A stretch of DNA of 64,000 bases from Streptosporangium becharense (GCF_014204985.1 NZ_JACHMP010000001.1:2170001-2234000), one strand, 5' to 3'; positions 34,820 through 43,857 are shown, numbered from the stretch's first letter. Program-made: numbers and translations. Notes: generated by a model from the sequence alone, not told the origin.

Positions 34820-35503
34820 ATGGAGACACTGCGGAAGGCCGTCCGCATGGCGCTCACCGACGTGGCCGACCCCGCGAAGGCGCCGGCGATGCAGGCGTAC
34901 ATGAAGTCGTCCATGCCCTTTCTCGGCGTGCAGGCGGTGCCGCGCCGCGCCGCCCTGCGGCGGGTCTTCGCCGAGCGTCCCTTCGACGACGCCCCCGGCT
35001 GGCGCGGGGCGGTGCTGGAGCTGTGGCGGGAGGCCGAGTACCGCGAGGAGCGGTACGCGGCGATCGAGCTGACCGGCTTCCGCCGCTACCGCGGCTTCCA
35101 GACCACCGAGACGCTGCCGATGTACGAGGAGATGATCGTCACCGGCGCCTGGTGGGACTATGTCGACGATCTCGCCGTCCACCGGATCGGCGGCCTGCTC
35201 GCGGCCTTCCCCGACACGATGCGACCCCTGGTGCTCCGCTGGGCCCACGACGACGACCTCTGGAAGCGCCGCACGGCGATCCTCTGCCAGAACCGGTTCA
35301 AGTCGGCCACCGACACCGGCCTCCTCTATGCCTGCATCGCGCCGAGCCTGTCCGACACCCACTTCTTCGCCCGTAAGGCGATCGGCTGGGCGTTGCGCGA
35401 GTACGCCAAGACCAACCCCGGCGAGGTCCTCCGTTATGTCGACCACACCGGCATCGCGGGGCTGAGCCGCCGTGAGGCGCTGAAGAACCTCCGGGTCACC
35501 TAG
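34820..35503 (+). CDS. AlkD-like DNA alkylation repair protein
   Basis: A 227-residue all-helical HEAT-like protein. The segment WWDYVDDLAVHRIGGLLAAFP, then LRWAHDDDLWKRRTAILCQ and FFARKAIGWALREYAKTNP are typical of AlkD glycosylases, which remove cationic alkylated bases. It lies 88 bases downstream of kstR2 on the same strand and may be co-transcribed, though no functional link is apparent. Confidence 0.85.
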   Translation: METLRKAVRMALTDVADPAKAPAMQAYMKSSMPFLGVQAVPRRAALRRVFAERPFDDAPGWRGAVLELWREAEYREERYAAIELTGFRRYRGFQTTETLPMYEEMIVTGAWWDYVDDLAVHRIGGLLAAFPDTMRPLVLRWAHDDDLWKRRTAILCQNRFKSATDTGLLYACIAPSLSDTHFFARKAIGWALREYAKTNPGEVLRYVDHTGIAGLSRREALKNLRVT

Positions 35504-35596
35504 CGGACCCGGGTCGTAGCGAGACCCGCCCTCCGGGGCGTCCCCGACCTGCGCTCTTTCCGTTCACCCCACCCTCATCCGTCTCCCGGATCATCT

Positions 35597-35640
35597 TTAG
35601 GTTAGGCTTTCCTAATATTAGTTAGGCTTGGTATACCTAA
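35597..35640. promoter_or_regulatory. Two iron boxes (IdeR/DmdR1 type) upstream of the siderophore-binding protein
   Basis: TTAGGTTAGGCTTTCCTAA (35597-35615) matches the actinobacterial iron box TTAGGTTAGGCTAACCTAA at 17 of 19 positions. A second, looser one, TTAGGCTTGGTATACCTAA (35622-35640), follows directly. Iron-replete repressor would cover the promoter of the gene at 35651. Confidence 0.85.
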
Positions 35641-35650
35641 TCGTGGAGTA

Positions 35651-36664
35651 ATGATGAGATCTCCGATCCGTCGTCGCTGGATGACCGCCGTCGTCGTGGT
35701 CGCGACGGCGCTGGGGCTTTCCGCCTGCGGTTCCGGCACGGACACGGCCGCCGGTGCGGGGACCGGAGCCGCCCCGGCCGCGGGCGACGTCCGGAAGGTC
35801 CAGCACGAGCTCGGCAGCACCGACGTACCCGTCGCCCCCAAGCGCGTCGTCTCGGTGAGCGTGACGCTGACCGGGCACCTGCTGGCGCTGGAGGCGCCGC
35901 TGGTGGCCTCGCAGGCCACCGCGCCCGGCCCGTTCACCGACGGGAACGGCTTCTTCAAGCAGTGGGGGGACGTCGCCACCCAGCGCGGCGTTCAAGTGGT
36001 CTACCAGGGCTTCGAGGCGGACATCGAGAAGGTCATCGCCGCCAAGCCCGACCTGATCATCGGCTCCGCCTCCGGCGCGGACAGCACGTCGAAGGTGTAC
36101 GACCGGCTCAAGAACATCGCGCCGACCCTGCTCTTCCGGCACGACAACGCGACCTGGCAGGAGCTCACCACCAAGCTGGGTGCCGCCCTCGGCCTGGAGG
36201 CGAACGCCGCGAAGGTCGTCTCCGCCTATGACAAGCGCGTGACCGAGGTGAAGGACAAGATCAAGAGGCCCGAGCAGGACATCGTGGTGCTGCGCGACAA
36301 CAACACCGACATCCCGGTGTTCACCGAGACGTCCGCCCAGGGCGCCGTGCTCACCGCACTCGGTTTCAAGATCCACCCCATCGACTCCTCCCTGGCCGCC
36401 GCGTCCACCGCGGAGGGCGGCGCGCGCACGGACATCGTGAGCCTCAAGCAGGAGAACGTCGTCAAGGCGATCGGGGACAGCTCGGTCTTCTTCGTCGGAC
36501 ACAGCGCCGACCAGATCGCCGCCACGCAGGCCAAGCCGCTCTGGAAGGACCTGGCCGCCGTCGCCGACAAGCGGGTCCACGACCTCGGCCTCGACTCGTT
36601 CCGCATCGACTACTTCAGCGCGTCCAGCATCGTCGACCGCATCGAGAAGGAGTTCGCCGGCTGA
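35651..36664 (+). CDS. Iron-siderophore ABC transporter substrate-binding lipoprotein (FecB/FepB type)
   Basis: A 337-residue lipoprotein: hydrophobic signal, lipobox LSAC with Cys26, then a periplasmic-binding-protein type III fold (RVVSVSVTLTGHLLAL, VIAAKPDLIIGSASGADS, YDRLKNIAPTLLF). It captures ferric siderophore outside the membrane. Two iron boxes precede it. Its stop overlaps the ATG of the esterase gene by one base, so they form an operon. ATG 35654 is an equally possible start. Confidence 0.9.
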   Translation: MMRSPIRRRWMTAVVVVATALGLSACGSGTDTAAGAGTGAAPAAGDVRKVQHELGSTDVPVAPKRVVSVSVTLTGHLLALEAPLVASQATAPGPFTDGNGFFKQWGDVATQRGVQVVYQGFEADIEKVIAAKPDLIIGSASGADSTSKVYDRLKNIAPTLLFRHDNATWQELTTKLGAALGLEANAAKVVSAYDKRVTEVKDKIKRPEQDIVVLRDNNTDIPVFTETSAQGAVLTALGFKIHPIDSSLAAASTAEGGARTDIVSLKQENVVKAIGDSSVFFVGHSADQIAATQAKPLWKDLAAVADKRVHDLGLDSFRIDYFSASSIVDRIEKEFAG

Positions 36665-38136
36665 TGCGGCACGTCCCGCCGCAGGTCCCGCGTCCCGCCC
36701 CGCCCGAGATCGTGGTGAGCCCGCGGCTCGCGGCGCTGGCCGCCGAGCTGCGGGCGGGCCGGGCGGAGGCGCTCGAGGGGTTCTGGGCGGCGGTGACCGC
36801 CGAGGGCACGCCGCTGGTCGAGGAGATCCCCGGCGACCCCGTACACCGCGCCGTGACGTTCCTGTGGCGCGGGGACGCGGACGACGTGCTCGTCATGGCC
36901 AACAAGCTCAACGACCCGAGCGTGCTGGAGGCGAGCCTCATGGAACGGCTCGGCGGCACCGACGTGTGGCACCGCACCTACCGCGTCGGATCCGCCTGGC
37001 GAGCCTCCTACCGGCTGGCGCCGGGCGGCCGCGAGGGTTCCCGGACGGACGCCGCCGAGGACCGTCCGGGCCCCGGCGCCGGCGCCGCGGAAGCCCGCCC
37101 CGTCACCGACGTGAAGGACCGGACGGGCACGGACGCTGGCACGGGCACGCAAGGCCGGACAGGCACGGACGCGGGCACGGACGCTGGCACCGCGGGTCTC
37201 GCGTCCTCCGTCCCGCTCGGTGGCGAGGTGGCGCGCCGAAGGGACGCGATGATCGCCGCCGGGTCGCGGGTGCCGCGCGCGGCGATCGAGCGCTGGTGCC
37301 TGGGGCTCGCCCGGGCGATCGCCGACCCGCTCAACCCGCGGTCCTGGCGCGGGTACTCGGTGGCCGAGATGCCGGACGCGCCTCCGCAGCACGCGCTCGC
37401 GCCGCGCCGGAGCCGGCGCGAGCCGACCCGGCACGTGATCGGCGGCCGGACCGTGTGGCGGTACGACCCGGCACGGCCTTCCGCCGCGACGCTCGTCCTG
37501 CTGGACGGCGAAGACTGGACCGGGGACGCCCCGGTCATCCTCGGCAACCTCATCGAGGCGGGAGCGGTGCCGCCGCTGACCGCGTTCCTGGTGGAGTCGG
37601 GCGGCCATCGGGCCAGAACCCGCGACCTGACGTGCGACGACGGGTTCGTGTCCTTCCTGGCCGACGAACTGCCCACCGGGGAGCACCCCCCGTCCCGGAC
37701 CGCCATCGCGGGGCAGAGCCTGGGCGGGCTGACCGCCCTGTACGCGGCGTACCGCCGGCCTGACCGGTTCGGAGCGGCCATCTCGCAGTCCGGGTCGTTC
37801 TGGTGGCCCAATCAGTCCGGCGGGCCCGGCGAACCCGGTGGGGCGGGCGGACCGGGCTCATCCGGCGGGCCCGATCCGTCCGGCGGGTCCCGCGGATCTC
37901 ACGGCGAGTGGCTGACCGCGGAGCTGGCCCGCGCCTCGCGTGTCCCGGCCCGGTGTCACGTGGAGGTCGGCACTCAGGAGTGGGCGCTGCTCGGCCCGAC
38001 CCGGCGGCTGCGTGACGTGCTGCGCGCCGGGGGCTGCGATCTGACCTACCGCGAGTACGAGGGCGGTCACGACGGCGCCTGCTGGCGCGGCTCGCTCGCG
38101 GACGGGCTCGTCGCGGTGTTCCGCGGGACCTCCTGA
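36664..38136 (+). CDS. Enterochelin esterase-like siderophore hydrolase (Fes type)
   Basis: A 490-residue alpha/beta hydrolase with a Fes N-terminal domain (residues about 40-125, TFLWRGDADDVLVMANKLN) and an esterase domain (about 260-490) with nucleophile motif IAGQSLGGLTALYAAYR. Fes enzymes hydrolyse ester siderophores to release iron in the cytoplasm. Two low-complexity insertions (about 125-180, and a Gly/Pro/Ser-rich run near 380-410 in the hydrolase domain) are unusual. Coupled to the binding protein (1-base overlap). Confidence 0.88.
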   Translation: MRHVPPQVPRPAPPEIVVSPRLAALAAELRAGRAEALEGFWAAVTAEGTPLVEEIPGDPVHRAVTFLWRGDADDVLVMANKLNDPSVLEASLMERLGGTDVWHRTYRVGSAWRASYRLAPGGREGSRTDAAEDRPGPGAGAAEARPVTDVKDRTGTDAGTGTQGRTGTDAGTDAGTAGLASSVPLGGEVARRRDAMIAAGSRVPRAAIERWCLGLARAIADPLNPRSWRGYSVAEMPDAPPQHALAPRRSRREPTRHVIGGRTVWRYDPARPSAATLVLLDGEDWTGDAPVILGNLIEAGAVPPLTAFLVESGGHRARTRDLTCDDGFVSFLADELPTGEHPPSRTAIAGQSLGGLTALYAAYRRPDRFGAAISQSGSFWWPNQSGGPGEPGGAGGPGSSGGPDPSGGSRGSHGEWLTAELARASRVPARCHVEVGTQEWALLGPTRRLRDVLRAGGCDLTYREYEGGHDGACWRGSLADGLVAVFRGTS

Positions 38137-38258
38137 CCGCCCGGGACGGAGCGCCTGCCGCGCTCAGGACCCGTTCTCCCCGGCCGTCCGGGGCAGAACG
38201 CCCGATCTGCCGGACCTGACCGCCCGGGACAGGACGCCCGACCCCCGGGTCTGACCGT

Positions 38259-39299
38259 TCAGGAACGGCCCGCCCGCCATTCCCGGTGGAGCAGCCAGGC
38301 GAGATAGAGCCCGCCGAGCCCGCCGGTCAGCACGCCCACGGGCAGCTGGCCGGTGGTCGGCAACCGCTGGGCCACCAGATCGGCGGTGGCCAGCAGCACC
38401 GCCCCGGTCACCGCCCCGGCGGCGACGCCCGCGCCGGGCGCCCTGGTCAGCCGCCGGGCGAGCTGCGGGGCGGCGAGCGCGACGAAGCTGACGGGGCCGG
38501 CCGCGGATACCGCCACTCCGGACAGCACCACGGCGACGACCAGCAGGGCGAGGCGGTGGCGCTCCACGGAGAGACCGAGTGCCGCGGCGGTGTCGTCGCC
38601 CATCTCCATGGCCCGCAGCGAGCGGCTCAGCACCAGCGCCATCGGAAGCAGCAGCGTCACCGCCACCGCCACCGGCCACACCCGCTCCCAGCCTGCCCCT
38701 GCCAGGCTGCCGACGAGCCACACCTTCGCCCCCTGCGACTCGTACAGGTCGGCTCTGGTCAGCAGGTAGGCGATGAAGGAGTGGAGCATCGCGGTGACGC
38801 CGATGCCGACGAGCACCAGCCGGTTGCCCTGCACACCGCGTTTGAAGGACAGCGCGTAGACGAGGAGAGAGGCCGCCAGGCCGCAGAGCAGCGATCCCGT
38901 GGCGACGGCCAGGGCCGTGGCGGCGTCCACGAGGAGGATCACCGCGACGGCGCCCGCCGCGGCGCCCGCGTTCACCCCGACGATGTCGGGGCTGCCGAGC
39001 GGGTTGCGGGACAGGCTCTGCACCACGGCGCCGCCGACGCCGAGCGCCGCCCCGACCAGGAGGGCGAGCAGCACACGCGGGGCACGTACCTCGTAGACGA
39101 CCATCTCACTCGCGCCGTCGCCCTGCCCGAGCAGGGTCTTGACCGCATCCCAGGGGGAGATCGCCGAGCCGGTGCCGAGGGCGAGCAGCCCGACCACGGC
39201 GGCGACGGAGAGCAGACCGAGGACGACCGTGGCCGCCCGGAGGTGGATCCGCAGCGAGATCCGGCGCGACGGGGTGCGGACGGTGCGGTAGGCGCTCAC
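38259..39299 (-). CDS. FecCD-family siderophore ABC permease, second subunit
   Basis: A 346-residue permease with about 9-10 membrane helices. FecCD signatures are VRAPRVLLALLVGAALGVGGAVVQ and NPLGSPDIVGVNAGAAAGAV; HLGAPELVRRLT-like QLARRLTRAPG is present near the end. Start GTG 39299 overlaps the stop of the upstream permease (GTGA), showing tight coupling. It converges with the esterase gene. No ATP-binding subunit follows. Confidence 0.9.
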   Translation of the reverse strand: MSAYRTVRTPSRRISLRIHLRAATVVLGLLSVAAVVGLLALGTGSAISPWDAVKTLLGQGDGASEMVVYEVRAPRVLLALLVGAALGVGGAVVQSLSRNPLGSPDIVGVNAGAAAGAVAVILLVDAATALAVATGSLLCGLAASLLVYALSFKRGVQGNRLVLVGIGVTAMLHSFIAYLLTRADLYESQGAKVWLVGSLAGAGWERVWPVAVAVTLLLPMALVLSRSLRAMEMGDDTAAALGLSVERHRLALLVVAVVLSGVAVSAAGPVSFVALAAPQLARRLTRAPGAGVAAGAVTGAVLLATADLVAQRLPTTGQLPVGVLTGGLGGLYLAWLLHREWRAGRS

Positions 39300-40282
39300 A
39301 GGGTGATCTTTCGACGGCGGAGGAGGTAGATGAACATCGGGGCTCCGACGAACGCGGTGACGATGCCGCTCTCCAGTTCGTTGGGGTGCACCACGACCCT
39401 GCCGATGACGTCGGCCGCGAGCAGCAGCGCCGGGGCCATGACGGCCGAGTAGGCCAGCACCCAGCGGTTGTCGGGGCCGGCGAAGGCGCGGACGGTGTGC
39501 GGGGCCATGAGCCCGATGAAGCCGATGGGCCCGGCGGCGGCGGTGGCGGCGCCGCAGAGCAGCATGATCGCCACCACGCCGACGAGCCGGATGCGGCCCA
39601 GGTTCGCCCCCAGGCTCTGCCCCGTCTGCTCGCCCAGCGCGACGGCGTTGAGCCCCCGCCCGAGCCCGAGGGCGAGCACGGCGCCCACCGCGACGAACGG
39701 CGCGATCTGCCGCACGACGTCCGCGTCCCGGCCGGCGAGCGCACCCACGTCCCAGAACCGCCACTGCTCGAAGACCCCGGAGTCGAGGGTGAGCACCCCG
39801 TCGATGACGGCGATCAGGAAGGCGCTGACCGCCGCGCCGGCGAGCACCAGCCGGGCCGGGTTCGCGGCGCCGCGTCCCGTCGTGCCCAGCACGTAGACCG
39901 TGACCGTGGCCAGGGCGGCGCCCACGAGCGCGAACACCACCCATATCTTCACGTCGGTGACATCGAAGAACAGGATGGAGCAGACCACGGCCAGTGAGGC
40001 CCCGGAGTTGACGCCGAGCAGGCCGGGATCGGCCAGCGGGTTACGGGTGAGCGCCTGCATGAGCGCCCCGGCGAGACCGAGCGCGGTGCCGACGCAGATA
40101 CCGAGCAACGTCCGGGGAACCCGCAGATCATGGACGACCGCGGCGGTCTCCCCCCCGTCAGGGGACCACAGCTGCCGCCAGACCTCGTCGACCGGGATCG
40201 TCTGGGCACCGACCGCGACGCTCAGCACCGCCGTCACCGCGAGAACCACGAAGGAGACGGCGAGCACCGTCCACCGCATCAA
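39296..40282 (-). CDS. FecCD-family siderophore ABC permease, first subunit
   Basis: A 328-residue permease with RVPRTLLGICVGTALGLAGALMQALTRNP-type FecCD signature near residues 60-85 and NPLADPGLLGVNSGASLAVV. It pairs with the following gene to form the membrane channel for ferric siderophore. An iron box (40296-40314) lies 14 bases upstream of the start. The missing ATPase must be supplied from elsewhere. Confidence 0.9.
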   Translation of the reverse strand: MMRWTVLAVSFVVLAVTAVLSVAVGAQTIPVDEVWRQLWSPDGGETAAVVHDLRVPRTLLGICVGTALGLAGALMQALTRNPLADPGLLGVNSGASLAVVCSILFFDVTDVKIWVVFALVGAALATVTVYVLGTTGRGAANPARLVLAGAAVSAFLIAVIDGVLTLDSGVFEQWRFWDVGALAGRDADVVRQIAPFVAVGAVLALGLGRGLNAVALGEQTGQSLGANLGRIRLVGVVAIMLLCGAATAAAGPIGFIGLMAPHTVRAFAGPDNRWVLAYSAVMAPALLLAADVIGRVVVHPNELESGIVTAFVGAPMFIYLLRRRKITL

Positions 40283-40295
40283 GCCTCCCCATCAT

Positions 40296-40314
40296 TTAGG
40301 AGAGGCTTACCTTA
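40296..40314. promoter_or_regulatory. Iron box upstream of the permease operon
   Basis: TTAGGAGAGGCTTACCTTA shares 15 of 19 positions with TTAGGTTAGGCTAACCTAA. It sits immediately upstream of the permease start on the minus strand. Confidence 0.75.
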
Positions 40315-40383
40315 ATAGACATGCCATCCAACGGAATAACCGGGGCGGAAGTGCCGGAAGGCGGCCGATCCGGCTTCAGGCCC

Positions 40384-41463
40384 TCAACCGTGCACCAGTA
40401 AGGCCGCGCTACCGTAACTGCCGCCGAAGCCGGTCACCAGCGCCGCCTCCCGGCCGGCTCGGAGCTCCCGCACCGCCTGCGCCACGTTGTTCAGGCCGTG
40501 CACGTAACCCTCCGAGAGCAGGCCGCCGTGCGGGTTGACCGCGGCATGGCGGCGGGCGAGCAGGAACTCGCCGAGCCCGTCCCGGGTGACCAGGCCGAAG
40601 TCCTCCAACTGGCGGGGGACGAGCCAGGAGTAGGCGTCGTAGAGCAGGGCCACGTCCACGTCCGGCGGACGCATTCCGGCGGCCTCCCACAGCGGGGCCG
40701 CGACGTGGGCGGAGAAGATCGCGGTGACGTCGGGCGAACGGTCCATCGAGGAGCAGCCGGGGCCGCCTCCCCGCACCACCGCGCGGACGCGCGGAGCGCC
40801 GGGGGCCAGCCGCGCGTCGCGGACCACGAGAGCGCAGGCGCCGTCGGTCTCCTGGCAGCAGTCGGCCGCGCGCAGCGGCGAGGAGATGTACGGAGCGGCC
40901 AGGTAGTCCCGCAGGGAGAGCGGGTCGCGCCGCAGGGCACGGGGGTTGCCCGCCGCGTTGTCACGCGACTGGGCGACCACCGCGTGCAGGTGCTCCTCCC
41001 CCAGGCCGGTGTCGTGCAGGTAGCGCCGGGCCGCCAGGGCGAACAGCGGGACGGGCCCGGCCATGCCGTACGGGGCGGTGAAGCGCTCCTGCGGGCCGGT
41101 GGAGACGGTGTTCATGCGCTTGCCGGAACGGCCGTTGAGTGCCCGGTAGATCAGTACGGTGCGCGCGACCCCGCAGGCCACGAGCATGGCCGCGTCGCCG
41201 AGGATCGACGCCGCCTGGGTGCCGCCGCCGGCGATGTCGTTGTGCCAGCCGAGCCGTTCGACGCCCAGCGCGCGGGCGACCTGGACCACCGGCGCGGAGT
41301 CGTTCAGGTGGTAGCTGAGGACCGCGTCGACGTCAGCGGCCTTCAGACGGGCGTCGGCCAGCGCGGCCCGCGCCGCCTCGACCGCGAGCTCCAACTCGGT
41401 CCTGCCCGACCGGCGGGTCAGTGCCGTCATGCCGACGCCCGCGACGGCCGCCCTGTCCCGCAT
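40384..41463 (-). CDS. Thiolase-fold (SCP2/Ltp-like) protein, second copy
   Basis: A 359-residue paralogue of the gene at 15733 (shared RDRxAVAGVGxT start, YHLNDSAP-like segment, LYDAYSWLVPRQLEDFG, NPHGGLLSEGYVHGLNNVAQAV). At the thiolase nucleophile position it has GGGTQAASILG, again without Cys. A KstR2-like operator lies 130 bases upstream. No DUF35 gene is adjacent, so it may work with the DUF35 protein at 59612 or another partner. Start ATG 41463 follows CGGGAG. Confidence 0.85.
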   Translation of the reverse strand: MRDRAAVAGVGMTALTRRSGRTELELAVEAARAALADARLKAADVDAVLSYHLNDSAPVVQVARALGVERLGWHNDIAGGGTQAASILGDAAMLVACGVARTVLIYRALNGRSGKRMNTVSTGPQERFTAPYGMAGPVPLFALAARRYLHDTGLGEEHLHAVVAQSRDNAAGNPRALRRDPLSLRDYLAAPYISSPLRAADCCQETDGACALVVRDARLAPGAPRVRAVVRGGGPGCSSMDRSPDVTAIFSAHVAAPLWEAAGMRPPDVDVALLYDAYSWLVPRQLEDFGLVTRDGLGEFLLARRHAAVNPHGGLLSEGYVHGLNNVAQAVRELRAGREAALVTGFGGSYGSAALLVHG

Positions 41464-41813
41464 GTGACTCCCGCCGGGTCGGGTCGCCCGCCGGGGCGGG
41501 ACGCGATCCGTCCCGGCGGGCGACGTCGATGGACCGCCGGGCGCCGCGGGCGCGGGCGATCGCCCGTCACGCTAACCTCCACACCCACTACAGGCAAGCG
41601 CTTGCTCGGAGAAGTAACCGCCACCCGCCAGGGCCACGGCCACGCGCCGCTCAGCGCTCAGCACCCCGGCTGCGGACCGGACGCGAGCCGGGCACGAGCC
41701 GGGCACGAGCCAGGTGCAAGCCAGGTGCGGACCGGACGCGAGCCGGGCACGAAGCGGGTGCAGGCCGGACGCACCGGAATCGGACGCCGCTTGGCTAGCT
41801 GTACTATCCAGCA
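41464..41813. other. 350-base intergenic region with KstR2-like site and degenerate repeats
   Basis: The region divides the thiolase-fold gene (-) from the MerR gene (+). The operator is at 41593-41606. From 41670 to 41770 there is a run of about 10-bp degenerate repeats (CGAGCCGGGCA, CCAGGTGCAAG and variants). No gene is supported. Confidence 0.55.
41593..41606. promoter_or_regulatory. KstR2-like operator (9 of 10 fixed bases)
   Basis: GGCAAGCGCTTGCT differs from AnCAAGnnCTTGnT only in the first base and is a perfect AGCAAGCGCTTGCT-like palindrome in its core. It is 130 bases from the thiolase-fold gene and 208 bases from the MerR gene. Confidence 0.75.
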
Positions 41814-42575
41814 GTGCGGATATCAGAGCTCAGCACCGCATCGGGCGTGCCCATCCCGACGATCAAGTACTACCTGCGCGAGGGCCTCCTTCCGGCGGGC
41901 GTACAGACCTCGGCCACCAGGGCGGAGTACGGCGAGAGCCACCTGCGGCGGCTGCGGTTGATCCGGGCGCTGCTCGAGGTGGGGCGGCTGTCCATCGCGT
42001 CCATCCGGAGGGTGCTCGCCGCCGTCGACGACGAGGGCCTGAGCATGCACCGCGTGCTGGGCACCGCGCACTACGCCATCGCCCCGCCGGTGGAGCCGCC
42101 ACCGCCCGGCGAGAGGTGGCGACGTGCCCGCGCCGAGGTCGACGCCCTGATCGACGACCTCGGCTGGCGGATAGACCCCGAGGCCCCCACCCGAGACGAG
42201 CTGGCCCACGCGGTTCTCGCCCTCGACCGGCTCGGCATGCCCGCCACCGGGGAGGCCCTGCGTCCCTACGCCGAGACCGCCGCCAGGCTCGTCGCCGAAC
42301 ACGAGATCGGCACCATTCCCGTCGGCGGCTCCCGGGAGGCCGCGGTCGAGGCCCTGGTCCTCGGCACGGTCCTGCACGGCAGGATTCTGGACGTCATGCG
42401 GCGCCTGGCGCACGAGTCGGTCTCGGCCGTCACCTTCGGCCCGGCCGGCGAGAACGGCCCGACCGGTGAGAGCGGCGGCCCGGCAAGCGAGGGGGACGGC
42501 CCGGCGGGTGACGGCGGCGGCCCGGTCGGCGGCGGGGGCGGCCCGGTCGGCGGCGGGGGCGGACAGTCGGCGTGA
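41814..42575 (+). CDS. MerR-family transcriptional regulator
   Basis: A 253-residue protein. The MerR winged helix fills residues 1-70 (MRISELSTASGVPIPTIKYYLREGLLP, RRLRLIRALLEVGRLSIASI). The C-terminal part is a helical effector domain without Cys clusters, so a metal sensor is unlikely. The last about 35 residues are Gly/Pro/Asp low complexity (repeated GDGGGPVGGGGG). GTG 41814 lies 6 bases after TACTAT (41802-41807), suggesting a leaderless transcript. Confidence 0.85.
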   Translation: MRISELSTASGVPIPTIKYYLREGLLPAGVQTSATRAEYGESHLRRLRLIRALLEVGRLSIASIRRVLAAVDDEGLSMHRVLGTAHYAIAPPVEPPPPGERWRRARAEVDALIDDLGWRIDPEAPTRDELAHAVLALDRLGMPATGEALRPYAETAARLVAEHEIGTIPVGGSREAAVEALVLGTVLHGRILDVMRRLAHESVSAVTFGPAGENGPTGESGGPASEGDGPAGDGGGPVGGGGGPVGGGGGQSA

Positions 42576-42681
42576 CGGAAGTCTCATCCACCCCGCCCGA
42601 ACGGAGAACAGGCAGCTCACAGCCCTGAATCGGGGCTGTGCGGGGTTTTCCCACCGCCGCTGCCTGCCCAAACGGCCCTGG

Positions 42682-42719
42682 GTAACACCCTGTTCACATA
42701 CGGGCAACAGTTGCGAAAT
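42682..42719 (+). promoter_or_regulatory. GlnR box upstream of glutamine synthetase
   Basis: Four 5-mers repeat every 11 bases: GTAAC (42682-42686), TTCAC (42693-42697), GCAAC (42704-42708) and GAAAT (42715-42719), fitting the two-copy GlnR pattern gTnAC-n6-GaAAC. It lies about 58 bases before the start of glnII, so nitrogen control by GlnR is expected. Confidence 0.75.
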
Positions 42720-42776
42720 CGCGTCTTGCGAATCTCTTAGCGCAGCAGATCCCCTTCCTCCTCAAGGACTCCGCCG

Positions 42777-43790
42777 ATGACCTTCAAGGCTGAATACATC
42801 TGGATCGACGGCACGCAGCCGACCGCCAAGCTCCGTTCCAAGACCAGGATCCTGGCGGACGGCGCCGAGCTCCCGATCTGGGGCTTCGACGGGTCCAGCA
42901 CCAACCAGGCCGACGGCGGTTCCTCCGACCGCGTGCTCAAGCCGGTCTTCAGCTGCCCGGACCCGATCCGCGGCGGCGACAACCTGCTGGTGCTCTGCGA
43001 GGTCCTGAACATCGACATGACCCCGCACGAGAGCAACACCCGCGCCGCCCTCGTCGAGGTTGCCGAGAAGTACGCCGACCAGGAGTCCTGGTTCGGCATC
43101 GAGCAGGAGTACACCTTCTTCAAGGAGGGCCGCCCGCTCGGCTTCCCGCTCGGCGGCTTCCCGGCCCCGCAGGGTGGCTACTACTGCGGCGTCGGCGCCG
43201 ACGAGGTTTTCGGCCGCGAGGTCGTCGAGAAGCACCTCGACTACTGCCTGGCCGCCGGCCTGGCCATCTCCGGCATCAACGCCGAGGTCATGCCCGGTCA
43301 GTGGGAGTTCCAGGTCGGCCCGGCGGGCCCCGTCGAGGTCGCCGACCACCTGTGGATCGCCCGCTGGCTGCTCTACCGCACCGCCGAGGACTTCAACATC
43401 GCCGCCACCCTGGACGCCAAGCCGGTGAAGGGCGACTGGAACGGCGCCGGTGCGCACACCAACTTCTCCACCAAGGCGATGCGCGAGGGCTACGACGCGA
43501 TCATCACCGCCTGTGAGGCCCTGGGCACCAACGCCGAGGAGCACGTCAGGAACTACGGCGCCGGCATCGAGGACCGCCTCACCGGCCACCACGAGACCGC
43601 TCCGTGGAACAAGTACAGCTACGGCGTCTCCGACCGCGGCGCCTCGGTCCGCATCCCGTGGCAGGTCGAGGTCGACAAGAAGGGCTACATCGAGGACCGT
43701 CGCCCGAACGCCAACGTCGACCCCTACAAGGTGACCCGCCTCATCGTGAACACCTGCTGCTCCGCCCTGGAGAAGGCCGGCCAGGTCTGA
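42777..43790 (+). CDS. glnII: Glutamine synthetase type II (eukaryote-like)
   Basis: A 337-residue enzyme making glutamine from glutamate, ammonia and ATP. Catalytic segments of the GSII class are present: WFGIEQEYTFF, NAEVMPGQWEFQVGP, and WNGAGAHTNFSTKAMR; the length (about 340) is that of GSII, not the 470-residue GSI, and there is no adenylylation site. The GlnR box upstream places it under nitrogen control, as for glnII of Streptomyces. A strong hairpin follows the stop. Confidence 0.95.
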   Translation: MTFKAEYIWIDGTQPTAKLRSKTRILADGAELPIWGFDGSSTNQADGGSSDRVLKPVFSCPDPIRGGDNLLVLCEVLNIDMTPHESNTRAALVEVAEKYADQESWFGIEQEYTFFKEGRPLGFPLGGFPAPQGGYYCGVGADEVFGREVVEKHLDYCLAAGLAISGINAEVMPGQWEFQVGPAGPVEVADHLWIARWLLYRTAEDFNIAATLDAKPVKGDWNGAGAHTNFSTKAMREGYDAIITACEALGTNAEEHVRNYGAGIEDRLTGHHETAPWNKYSYGVSDRGASVRIPWQVEVDKKGYIEDRRPNANVDPYKVTRLIVNTCCSALEKAGQV

Positions 43791-43810
43791 CCCGGGTCCG
43801 ATCACCGCGA

Positions 43811-43846
43811 AGGCCGCGGACGCCCTGCCGGGGGCGTCCGCGGCCT
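43811..43846 (+). terminator. Rho-independent-type terminator of glnII
   Basis: A perfect 15-bp stem (43811-43825 with 43832-43846, arm AGGCCGCGGACGCCC) closes a 6-base loop and is followed by CACCCTTT, 21 bases after the glnII stop. Confidence 0.85.
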
Positions 43847-43857
43847 CACCCTTTAAC

